In this document: positions 1 through 5,847 of the stretch, piece after piece | Position numbering within the stretch: position 1 is the stretch's first letter | How the letters are laid out: every line of letters begins with the position of its first letter | Assembly (NCBI GenBank): GCA_016873905.1 | Contig: VGVU01000014.1 | Location: 1 to 18,796 of the forward strand | Origin: Betaproteobacteria bacterium | Lineage (GTDB): Bacteria > Pseudomonadota > Gammaproteobacteria > Burkholderiales > Thiobacillaceae | Direction: 5' to 3' | DNA: 18,796 nucleotides | Translations under genes and position numbers: made by a program | Notes under the pieces: model-generated | What the model was told of the DNA's origin: nothing | What the model saw: the letters and a program-made list of their open reading frames with translations, nothing else | Database searches by the model: none

Positions 1-20
1 ACCGCTTCCGCCAGATATGA

Positions 21-49
21 AAACGGCCCCAACGGGGCCGTTTGTTTTT
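21..49. terminator. Bidirectional intrinsic terminator
   Basis: A perfect 10-bp stem (AAACGGCCCC / GGGGCCGTTT, 3-nt loop) is followed on the plus strand by GTTTTT. On the minus strand the stem runs into TTTTC. It lies about 40 nt past the stop codon of the minus-strand rhodanese gene. It would also end any plus-strand transcript entering from left of the window. The plus-strand tail is the stronger one. Confidence 0.85.
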
Positions 50-80
50 CTGTTGAAGATCGAGGGCCGAGGCGTTTCGA

Positions 81-461
81 TCAGTAGTAGTTGGTCTTTT
101 CGGTCTCGACGGGCAGGTTGGCTGTTTGCCAGGCCATGATGCCGCCGGTGATTGATTTCAGGTTGGTATAACCTATTCTGGAGAGTTGCACGGCGGCCAG
201 GGCGGCGCGCCCGCCGGTCCGGCAATAGATCAGGATGGGCGCGGCCTTGTTGGTGAAATCCGGCAATTCGCCGATGCGAAATTCCAGAATGCCACGCGGG
301 ATATTCACGGCGCCCGGAATCCGTCCGGCCTCAAATTCACTCGCCTCGCGCACATCGAGAATCTGGACGGGGTTGGACATGCTGTCCCAGGCCGATGGCG
401 GATCGACTTCCTGAATCTGGGCGCGGGCCTCAGCAACGAGTTGCATGGGGGTCATGGACAT
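81..461 (-). CDS. Single-domain rhodanese-like sulfurtransferase
   Basis: This 126-residue protein is a single rhodanese domain without a signal peptide, so it is probably cytoplasmic. The DVREASEFEAGRIPGAVNIP stretch (about residues 36-55) is the usual CH2A-type motif. The active-site loop is C80-RTGGR, with Cys80 as the predicted persulfide-forming residue. Such proteins move sulfane sulfur between thiosulfate, persulfides or low-molecular thiols and acceptors; the actual donor cannot be read from the sequence. The ATG at 461 is preceded by GAAAGGAAG, a reasonable ribosome-binding site. The gene lies 51 nt downstream of the truncated globin on the same strand, so the two probably share a transcript ending at the terminator at 21-49. 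Family assignment is firm, physiological role open. Confidence 0.93.
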   Translation of the reverse strand: MSMTPMQLVAEARAQIQEVDPPSAWDSMSNPVQILDVREASEFEAGRIPGAVNIPRGILEFRIGELPDFTNKAAPILIYCRTGGRAALAAVQLSRIGYTNLKSITGGIMAWQTANLPVETEKTNYY

Positions 462-512
462 GGGTCTTCCTTTCGGGGTTTGTCTATCAGGAGGGAGTGT
501 CAGAAGGGATTA

Positions 513-923
513 TCAGAAGGGCGATTGGGCCGGATCGTGCTGGTTGCGCATGTGATCGGCAAGTTTTAGCAGGGCGGTGTAGAGGTCTTCGCGGAGCGAC
601 ACATCGCTGACGACCTCATCAAGGGCCAGGCGCATGCAGAGCATCCACTGATCGCGTGCGCTGCTGTCGATGGGGAAACCCATGTGGCGACGACGCAGCA
701 TCGGTTGGCCACGCCGTTCGACGAAGAGTTGCGGGCCTCCGGTCCAGCCGGAGAGAAACTCGAACAGCTTTTGTTGCGAGCCCGCCAGATCTTCGGCATG
801 GAGCTTGCGGATGCCATAGGCCTCGGGCAATGCATCCATGTGGGCATAGAACCGTTCAGTGAGGCGGCGGATGGCGGGTTCGCCACCCAGGCGGTCGTAG
901 TGGCTCGGGATTGCGTGTGTCAT
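513..923 (-). CDS. Group 2 truncated haemoglobin (trHbO type)
   Basis: This protein is 136 residues long when started at the ATG at 923. The frame stays open to 1016, but those extra codons would translate the terminator hairpin at 980-1005, so I reject the longer form. Group 2 hallmarks are the YDRLGG start of the globin fold, FYAHMDALPEA around residues 25-35, the FLSGWTGGP segment (57-64), the proximal haem ligand His80 in RRRHMGFPI, and Trp93 at the expected G8 position. Family members bind O2 and NO and are linked to redox or nitrosative stress; which ligand matters here is not shown. No clear Shine-Dalgarno precedes 923, because the leader is pyrimidine-rich. It is followed by the rhodanese gene. 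A sigma-54 promoter lies upstream, but a strong terminator intervenes. Confidence 0.92.
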   Translation of the reverse strand: MTHAIPSHYDRLGGEPAIRRLTERFYAHMDALPEAYGIRKLHAEDLAGSQQKLFEFLSGWTGGPQLFVERRGQPMLRRRHMGFPIDSSARDQWMLCMRLALDEVVSDVSLREDLYTALLKLADHMRNQHDPAQSPF

Positions 924-970
924 GGTGAGCAAGGGTGGGGGCTTGGAGGGAGAATTCAATGGCAGCGGAC

Positions 971-1005
971 AAAAAAAGGGGGAGGAGGTCTTACGACCCC
1001 CTCCC
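971..1005 (-). terminator. Intrinsic terminator between sigma-54 promoter and globin
   Basis: Read on the minus strand, an 11-bp stem pairs 1005-995 with 990-980. All positions pair, one as G-U. The stem is capped by a GUAA (GNRA) tetraloop and followed by CC and seven U residues (977-971). It points towards the globin gene but sits 48 nt before its start codon, so it ends transcripts from the sigma-54 promoter at 1108-1122 unless read through. Confidence 0.88.
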
Positions 1006-1096
1006 AAACACTGCACAAAAGAGGAGAGTGCTACAGCAAACCGTTGTTGCGCTCTGCCGGGTGTCCCTCCCGTATGGCAGCTCGTTACGGTTTGCG
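971..1096 (-). ncRNA. Predicted sigma-54-dependent small structured RNA (about 126 nt)
   Basis: The 5' end is placed 12 nt past the -12 C of the sigma-54 promoter, near 1096; the 3' end is the U7 tract at 971. In order, the RNA shows a closing stem of 9 perfect pairs (1095-1087 with 1044-1036: GCAAACCGU / ACGGUUUGC) and an inner stem CUGCC / GGCAG (1080-1076 with 1058-1054). The inner loop is G-rich and contains GGGAGGGACACCC. Then comes an unpaired linker with CACUCUCCUCUUUUG (1030-1016), and last the terminator. The linker resembles anti-Shine-Dalgarno seeds of trans-acting RNAs. No coding frame with a plausible ribosome site was seen in it. The alternative is a leader/attenuator of the globin-rhodanese mRNA. 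I do not recognise it as a known RNA family. Confidence 0.62.
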
Positions 1097-1107
1097 TGTC
1101 TATAGTA

Positions 1108-1122
1108 GCAATGTGCGTGCCA
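1108..1122 (-). promoter_or_regulatory. Sigma-54 (RpoN) promoter
   Basis: On the minus strand the sequence reads TGGCAC-GCACA-TTGC, an exact -24 TGGCAC and -12 TTGC with the required 5-nt spacing. It is flanked by T before and T after, as in the extended consensus. The predicted start is near 1096. The neighbouring divergent gene encodes a sigma-54 activator. It would drive the small RNA and, by read-through, the globin-rhodanese pair. Confidence 0.85.
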
Positions 1123-1140
1123 ACCCATGTCCGTCATAAA

Positions 1141-1153
1141 AATCAGTATGTTA
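1141..1153. promoter_or_regulatory. Possible IHF site
   Basis: AATCAGTATGTTA matches the IHF consensus WATCAANNNNTTR at 8 of 9 defined bases and has an A-run beside it (1138-1142). It lies between the sigma-54 promoter and the upstream inverted repeat, where DNA-bending sites normally occur in sigma-54 control regions. Its end overlaps the 17-bp palindrome by 3 bases. IHF consensus matches are common by chance, so this rests mostly on position. Confidence 0.4.
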
Positions 1154-1167
1154 CGCGTTTCGCGTAA
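1151..1167. promoter_or_regulatory. 17-bp palindrome, possible operator
   Basis: TTACGCG-TTT-CGCGTAA is a perfect 7-bp inverted repeat with a 3-nt centre. It lies about 55-71 bp upstream of the predicted sigma-54 start. No T-tract follows, so it is not a terminator. It could bind the divergent activator or a second regulator; the sequence does not say which. Confidence 0.4.
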
Positions 1168-1185
1168 GCAGGCCGGCGAATGTTT

Positions 1186-1221
1186 TGCCAGATATGTCTG
1201 TCATTATTGACATATCTGGCA
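1186..1221. promoter_or_regulatory. Perfect 13-bp inverted repeat, likely activator-binding site (UAS)
   Basis: TGCCAGATATGTC (1186-1198) and its exact complement GACATATCTGGCA (1209-1221) are separated by 10 nt. A second palindrome, TGTCA-N4-TGACA (1199-1212), is nested in the centre. The element lies 90-125 bp upstream of the predicted sigma-54 start, the usual distance for an enhancer of a sigma-54 activator, and 30 bp before the activator's own ATG. A TTGACA hexamer (1207-1212) inside it could be the activator's -35 box, though no good -10 follows. Binding there could therefore also cause autoregulation. Confidence 0.6.
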
Positions 1222-1251
1222 TAGACAGCGGGTTTGTGGCCTAATGGCGGC

Positions 1252-2604
1252 ATGGACATCACCACGGAATTCCGTTCCTTTTTTGATGCGCTGCCCGAGC
1301 CCCGCATTCTGGTGGACCGGCGATATCGCATTTTGGCGGCTAACCCAGCCTATATCCGGACCTATAGGCACGGATCGGATCAGACATCCATGACGGATGC
1401 CGCTGTGGTTGGGCGTTTCTGTTATGAGGTGTCGCATCATTACGATCGTCCGTGTGATCAATGCGGCGAATCGTGCCCCTTGCAGTCCGCTCTGAAGAAC
1501 AAGCGCCCCAGCCGGCTTTTGCATCTGCACCATACGCCCCACGGCCAGGAGTATGTCGATGTTGAGCTGACCCCGCTGTTCGATGCCGAGGGGGAGGTCA
1601 CGGCCTTTATCGAAATGATGCAGTTCCTGGGCGAGCGGGCCTTGCCGCTGCGCAAGAAGACTGCGCCGCCAAGCGGGGCGACCGCGATGGTGGGCCGCTC
1701 CAAGCCCTTCCTGCGCATGTTGGAGTTGATCAATCGCGCGGCATCCGCCATGACGCCCGTATTGCTGTTGGGCGAGTCCGGTACGGGCAAGGAACTGGCC
1801 GCGCAGGCCGTGCATCACCTGAGCCCGCGGCGCGAGCAGCTTTTTGTCCCGGTGGAGTGTTCCGGCCTGACCGAATCGTTGTTCGAATCGGAACTGTTTG
1901 GCTACGAGAAAGGGGCTTTTACCGGTGCCAACCAGCGCAAGATTGGCCTGGTCGAACACGCGGCGGGCGGAACCCTGTTCCTTGACGAATTGGGCGATGT
2001 GCCTCTGGCCATGCAGGTCAAACTCTTGCGCCTGCTCGAATCGGGCACCTTCCGTCGGGTGGGCGGGGTGGAGATCTTGCGCGCCGATTTTCGTCTGGTG
2101 GCCGCAACCCACCGTGATCTCGCGGCCATGGTTGAGGCGGGGACCTTCCGCCGGGATCTCTACTATCGTATTGCGGTCTTTCCCGTGGCCTTGCCGCCGC
2201 TGCGTGAGCGTGGCGAGGACCTGCCGTTGCTGATTGATATGCTGCTGGCGCGCCTGGCTCCCGGCCGGGCGGTGCGGATCGCGGCCGAGGCCATGGCGGC
2301 ACTACGGGCCTACCCCTTTCCAGGGAATGTGCGCGAATTGCGTAATCTGATCGAACGCGCCCTCTTGCTGACCGATGGCGACACCCTCACGGAGGAGGCC
2401 CTGGCCTTGCCTGCGCCTACGCCTGAGCGTGTGGCCGTTGCGGCGGATTCCTTTGCGGGGGTTGAACAGACGCTCATCCAGCAAACGCTGGCGAGGCTGG
2501 GCGGCGACCGGGCGGCGGCGGCACGCGCCTTGGGCATCAGCGAGCGGACCTTGTATCGAAAATTGCGCAAAACCTCTGGCGCTTCCTCCTCGGAGCCGCG
2601 TTGA
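1252..2604 (+). CDS. Sigma-54-dependent activator with Cys-rich PAS, AAA+ and Fis-type HTH
   Basis: This is a 450-residue enhancer-binding protein. The N-terminal PAS-like sensor (about 1-125) contains four cysteines, C57, C68, C71 and C75, as C-X10-C-X2-C-X3-C-P. These could hold a metal or cluster or act as a thiol switch. The AAA+ domain (about 145-375) has Walker A GESGTGKE (174-181), the sigma-54 contact loop GAFTGA (221-226), and Walker B ending in D245-E246. A Fis-type helix-turn-helix (about 400-440, ARALGISERTLYRKLRK) closes the protein. There is no receiver domain, so it is not a two-component response regulator; the signal probably acts on the PAS domain directly. The ATG at 1252 is preferred; an in-frame TTG at 1234 would add six residues. 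It is divergent from the sigma-54 promoter at 1108-1122, its most obvious target. Confidence 0.93.
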   Translation: MDITTEFRSFFDALPEPRILVDRRYRILAANPAYIRTYRHGSDQTSMTDAAVVGRFCYEVSHHYDRPCDQCGESCPLQSALKNKRPSRLLHLHHTPHGQEYVDVELTPLFDAEGEVTAFIEMMQFLGERALPLRKKTAPPSGATAMVGRSKPFLRMLELINRAASAMTPVLLLGESGTGKELAAQAVHHLSPRREQLFVPVECSGLTESLFESELFGYEKGAFTGANQRKIGLVEHAAGGTLFLDELGDVPLAMQVKLLRLLESGTFRRVGGVEILRADFRLVAATHRDLAAMVEAGTFRRDLYYRIAVFPVALPPLRERGEDLPLLIDMLLARLAPGRAVRIAAEAMAALRAYPFPGNVRELRNLIERALLLTDGDTLTEEALALPAPTPERVAVAADSFAGVEQTLIQQTLARLGGDRAAAARALGISERTLYRKLRKTSGASSSEPR

Positions 2605-2640
2605 CGGCGGGAGGATGCCCCCCTATCCTGCGCACCTTGT

Positions 2641-2671
2641 TTATGAATTGCTTATGAATACTCGCCGATGA
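2641..2671 (+). other. Direct repeat with two mini-ORFs before the TrpD2-like gene
   Basis: TTATGAAT occurs twice, at 2641-2648 and 2652-2659, 11 bp apart. Each copy supplies an ATG: 2643-2657 encodes MNCL, and 2654-2671 encodes MNTRR. The stop of the second overlaps the next gene's ATG at 2668 as ATGA. This could couple translation, but neither mini-ORF has a good ribosome-binding site. Confidence 0.3.
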
Positions 2672-3813
2672 ATACCGCTCAGACAACAACCACATCCCCG
2701 GCCGGAATGACGCCTCAGGACTACCAGCGCGTGATGCATTCCATCATCCAGCGTGTGGCCACCGGCCCGGAACTGTCCAAGAACATCTCCCAGAGCGAGG
2801 CCGCGCAGGGGATGACCGGCATCCTGGAGGGCCATATCGACCCGGTGCAGGCGGCGATCTTTTTTATCGCCTTGCGCATGAAGCGGGAGACCGCAGACGA
2901 GAACAAGGGCGTGCTGGACGGTGTGCTGGCAGCCACGCGGCGGGTGACGGCAGCGGTGGACGAGGTTGTCGATATCGCCGATCCCTATGACGGTTACAAC
3001 CGCTGTTTACCGGCAGCCCCGTTCCTCGGTCCGCTGCTGGCCGAACTGGGTCTGCCCGCAGTGGCGCACAGCACCCAGAACATTGGCCCCAAATATGGCG
3101 TCACGGCACGGCATGTGCTCGCGGCGGCGGGGGTGCCGACAGATCTGGATCCGGCGACGGCGGCGGCACGGCTGTCGGACCCGGCCATCGGCTGGACCTA
3201 TATTGATCAGGCGCAGTTCTGCCCCGGCCTGAGCGCCTTGGTGCCCCTGCGTCAGCGCATGATCAAGCGCCAGGTGCTGACCACCATTGAGGTCTGCGCG
3301 CGGCCCATCGCCGGGCGTCGGCATACCCATTTTGTGACTGGTTTTGTGCACAAACCCTATCCGCCGGTGTACGCGATGCTGGCACGCCATGCCGGGTTCG
3401 ACTCGGCGCTCATCATCCGCGGTGTCGAGGGCGGCGTGATCCCCTCGCTGCGTCAGGCGGGTAAATACCACCTCTATCAGGACCGGGGCGAGTTGGTCGA
3501 GGGGGATGTCGATCCGCTGGCGCTGGGCGTTGAGCAGGCCGTGCGTTCCGTGCCCCTGCCGGACGACCTGCCCAAATCGGAGCGCGAAGGCGATGAGGTG
3601 GCGATCATGGTGGATGTCGCGGCGACGGCCGCTGCCGCCGCCAAGGTGGGCATGGCGGCACTCGGCGGCGAACGCGGTCCGGCCTACGATTCACTGGCCC
3701 TCACGGCGGCCTTGGTGATGGTGCAGACGCGGCGGGCGACCAGCCTTGCGGAGGCCATGACGCAGGTGCGCGGGGTGCTGGATTCCGGGCGCGCGGCCGC
3801 TCGGGTGCGTTGA
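2668..3813 (+). CDS. TrpD2/YbiB-like protein of the anthranilate phosphoribosyltransferase fold
   Basis: This 381-residue protein belongs to glycosyltransferase family 3 by overall pattern. The true TrpD signatures (GTGGD phosphate loop, KHGNR) are missing. Instead the segments ALRMKRET (about 70), YDGYNRCLPAAPFLGPLLAELGL (about 109-131), FCPGLSALVPLRQRM (about 187-201) and GVEGGVIPSLRQ (about 252-263) align by eye with E. coli YbiB. YbiB is a TrpD2 protein reported to bind nucleic acid without phosphoribosyltransferase activity. Tryptophan synthesis is therefore an unlikely role. It is about 60 residues longer than YbiB, mainly at the two ends. It follows the activator gene by 63 nt and overlaps the Rieske gene by one base, so the three may form one operon. 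Fold assignment is good, function unknown. Confidence 0.8.
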   Translation: MNTAQTTTTSPAGMTPQDYQRVMHSIIQRVATGPELSKNISQSEAAQGMTGILEGHIDPVQAAIFFIALRMKRETADENKGVLDGVLAATRRVTAAVDEVVDIADPYDGYNRCLPAAPFLGPLLAELGLPAVAHSTQNIGPKYGVTARHVLAAAGVPTDLDPATAAARLSDPAIGWTYIDQAQFCPGLSALVPLRQRMIKRQVLTTIEVCARPIAGRRHTHFVTGFVHKPYPPVYAMLARHAGFDSALIIRGVEGGVIPSLRQAGKYHLYQDRGELVEGDVDPLALGVEQAVRSVPLPDDLPKSEREGDEVAIMVDVAATAAAAAKVGMAALGGERGPAYDSLALTAALVMVQTRRATSLAEAMTQVRGVLDSGRAAARVR

Positions 3814-4127
3814 TGGGCTGGACGGCTGTGGCTCCCGTGGGGGGGGCAGACGAGCTCGCGCCTCTGGCGATGAAACGCATCGCCGTGGCGGGTCGGAGGT
3901 TACTGCTCTGCCGTGGTCAGTCGGGCTATTTCTGCATTGATGAGATGTGTACGCATGAGGATTATTCCCTCGCTTTTGGCTGCGTGCGCGATGACCGCAT
4001 CAAGTGTTCGCTGCACGGGAGCTGGTTTGACCTCGCCAGCGGGCAGGCCCTTAACGAGCCGGCTGACTGCGCCTTGCGCACCTATCCCGTCAAGGTTGAG
4101 GCAGGGCAGGTCTGGGTGGAGGTTTAG
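3813..4127 (+). CDS. Small Rieske-type [2Fe-2S] protein
   Basis: This is a 104-residue protein consisting of one Rieske domain. The four predicted cluster ligands are present: C46-T-H48 and C65-S-L-H68. It has no membrane segment or signal peptide, so it is a soluble cytoplasmic electron carrier resembling the ferredoxin components of dioxygenases or the NirD small subunit. No oxygenase or reductase partner lies beside it, so its redox partner is unknown. The ATG at 3813 overlaps the TGA of the TrpD2-like gene (TGATG), indicating translational coupling; a TTG at 3810 is a less likely start. A run of eight G (3839-3846) lies near codons 9-12 and could be a slippage point or a sequencing weak spot. 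Confidence 0.9.
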   Translation: MGWTAVAPVGGADELAPLAMKRIAVAGRRLLLCRGQSGYFCIDEMCTHEDYSLAFGCVRDDRIKCSLHGSWFDLASGQALNEPADCALRTYPVKVEAGQVWVEV

Positions 4128-4160
4128 ACACCCTCGGTCAGGCGCGTGCCCGAGGCGTTT

Positions 4161-4190
4161 CTGACCGATCCGCGCCAGGCGCGTTAAAAT
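4161..4190 (+). promoter_or_regulatory. Putative sigma-70 promoter
   Basis: CTGACC (4 of 6 to TTGACA), an 18-nt gap and TAAAAT (5 of 6 to TATAAT) predict a start near 4197, 27 nt before the ATG at 4224. Just upstream, two alternative hairpins compete: 4132-4137 with 4150-4155, and 4136-4141 with 4161-4166. The second overlaps the -35 box. Confidence 0.4.
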
Positions 4191-4223
4191 GTCAGCCTTT
4201 AAGCGCCACGCCGGATAGACACC

Positions 4224-5846
4224 ATGCTGCGCCTGACCCAGATCAAACTGCCGCTCGATTATGTGGAGGCGGACATCCCGGCCGCGATCCTGCGGCGTCT
4301 TGCCCGTGCGGCCGTTCGCCCCGAGGACATCCTCCGCTACACGGTCTTTCGCCGTGGCTACGATGCGCGCAAGAAATCGGCGATCACCTTTGTCTTTACC
4401 CTCGATGTGGAACTGCGCGATGAGGCCGCGGTCCTGCAGTCGCTGGAGGCGCAACAGGACACCGCCAATATCGGCCCAACCCCCGATACCAACTACCGTT
4501 TTGTGGCGAAGGCACCGGCCAACCTGGCCTCTCGTCCGGTCATTATCGGCACTGGCCCTTGTGGTCTGTTGGCCGGCTTATTGCTGGCGCAGATGGGTTT
4601 TCGTCCCATCTTGCTGGAACGCGGCAAGGCCGTGCGCGAGCGCACCAAAGACACCTGGGGCCTGTGGCGCCAGGGCGAGCTGAACCCGGAATCCAATGTG
4701 CAGTTTGGCGAGGGCGGTGCCGGTACTTTTTCGGATGGCAAGCTCTATACCCAGATCAAGGATCCGCATCACTACGGCCGCAAGGTCCTGACGGAGTTCG
4801 TCGCGGCCGGCGCGCCGGATGAGATTCTCTATGTCAGCAAGCCGCATATCGGCACCTTCCGCCTGGTGAAGATGGTCGAACATATCCGTGCCACGATCCA
4901 TGCCCTGGGCGGCGAGGTGCGATTCAACAGCCGGGTCGAGGCGCTGGACCTTGACGCGCGGCAGGTGCGCGGCGTGGTTCTGGCCGATGGGCAACGGATC
5001 GCGACCGAGCATGTGTTGCTGGCGATTGGCCATAGCGCCCGCGACACCTTCACCCACCTGCATCGTCAGGGGGTGTTCATCGAGGCCAAACCGTTTTCGA
5101 TAGGCTTTCGCATCGAACACCCGCAGGCCTTGATCGACCGCGTCCGCTTTGGTCCGGCGGCGGGTAACGAACGCCTGGGCGCGGCGGATTACAAGCTGGT
5201 ACATCACTGTGCCAACGGTCGTGCGGCCTACAGCTTTTGCATGTGTCCTGGCGGGCAGGTGGTGGCGGCGACCTCCGAGCCGGGGCAGGTGGTCACCAAT
5301 GGCATGAGCCAGTATTCCCGCGCCGAGCGCAACGCCAATGCGGCGCTGGTGGTCGAGGTAACGCCGGCAGACTTCCCCAGCGCGGACCCCTTGGCCGGCA
5401 TCGAGTTCCAGCGCCACTGGGAAGCGCAGGCCTTCACGGCCGGAGGGGGCCGGTATGCTGCCCCGGCGCAGCGGGTCGGCGACTTTCTCGCTGGGCGCCC
5501 CTCCACCCAGTTGGGCGCTGTCGATCCCTCTTACCAGCCGGGCGTGCACATGACCGATCTTGCGACCTGTGTGCCGCCCTATGTGGTCGAGGCCTTGCGT
5601 GAGGCGATTCGGGCCTTTGACCGGGAGATCCCCGGCTTTGCGATGGCGGATGCGCTGCTAACCGGGGTCGAGACGCGCACCTCGTCGCCGATTCGCATCA
5701 CCCGCGATGCGAGCCTCCAGAGTCTCAATACCCGCGGCCTGTACCCGGCGGGAGAGGGGGCCGGTTATGCGGGCGGGATCTTGTCGGCCGCGGTGGACGG
5801 GATCCGCGTGGCTGAGGCGATCGCGCTCGATATGGTGAAGGGTTAG
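4224..5846 (+). CDS. FAD-dependent dehydrogenase of the COG2509 type
   Basis: This 540-residue protein has an N-terminal alpha/beta domain (about 1-100) starting LRLTQIKLPLDYVE. This is typical of the uncharacterised FAD-dependent dehydrogenases of COG2509. The FAD dinucleotide-binding loop follows, GTGPCG at 109-114, ending in the ribose-binding glutamate of LLERG. FGEGGAGTFSDGKL (about 166-179) and the C-terminal GLYPAGEGAGYAGGILSAAVDGI (about 505-527) are the other flavin-contacting signatures. The protein is cytoplasmic, with no signal or membrane segment. Its substrate is unknown for the family. The radical SAM gene follows after one base, so the two are probably co-transcribed. A promoter candidate is at 4161-4190. 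Confidence 0.88.
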   Translation: MLRLTQIKLPLDYVEADIPAAILRRLARAAVRPEDILRYTVFRRGYDARKKSAITFVFTLDVELRDEAAVLQSLEAQQDTANIGPTPDTNYRFVAKAPANLASRPVIIGTGPCGLLAGLLLAQMGFRPILLERGKAVRERTKDTWGLWRQGELNPESNVQFGEGGAGTFSDGKLYTQIKDPHHYGRKVLTEFVAAGAPDEILYVSKPHIGTFRLVKMVEHIRATIHALGGEVRFNSRVEALDLDARQVRGVVLADGQRIATEHVLLAIGHSARDTFTHLHRQGVFIEAKPFSIGFRIEHPQALIDRVRFGPAAGNERLGAADYKLVHHCANGRAAYSFCMCPGGQVVAATSEPGQVVTNGMSQYSRAERNANAALVVEVTPADFPSADPLAGIEFQRHWEAQAFTAGGGRYAAPAQRVGDFLAGRPSTQLGAVDPSYQPGVHMTDLATCVPPYVVEALREAIRAFDREIPGFAMADALLTGVETRTSSPIRITRDASLQSLNTRGLYPAGEGAGYAGGILSAAVDGIRVAEAIALDMVKG

Positions 5847-5847
5847 C

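Noticed and set aside
924..1016. N-terminal extension of the globin frame to an ATG at 1016
   Set aside because: The extra 31 codons translate the terminator hairpin and a pyrimidine-rich leader, match no globin, and the family begins at about the ATG at 923.
1186..1221. Inverted repeat as a transcription terminator
   Set aside because: There is no T-tract on either strand, and it lies upstream of two divergent units, where an operator is more fitting.
2668..3813. Authentic anthranilate phosphoribosyltransferase (trpD)
   Set aside because: The GTGGD and KHGNR signature motifs are absent and no tryptophan genes are nearby; the pattern fits TrpD2/YbiB better.
3813..4127. NirD, small subunit of assimilatory nitrite reductase
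   Set aside because: Size is similar, but all four Rieske ligands are present, unlike E. coli NirD, and no nirB is adjacent.
4578..5549. Long minus-strand open frames opposite the flavoprotein, radical SAM and napA genes
   Set aside because: They are antisense shadows of GC-rich coding DNA with His/Arg/Gln-rich translations and no recognisable domain.
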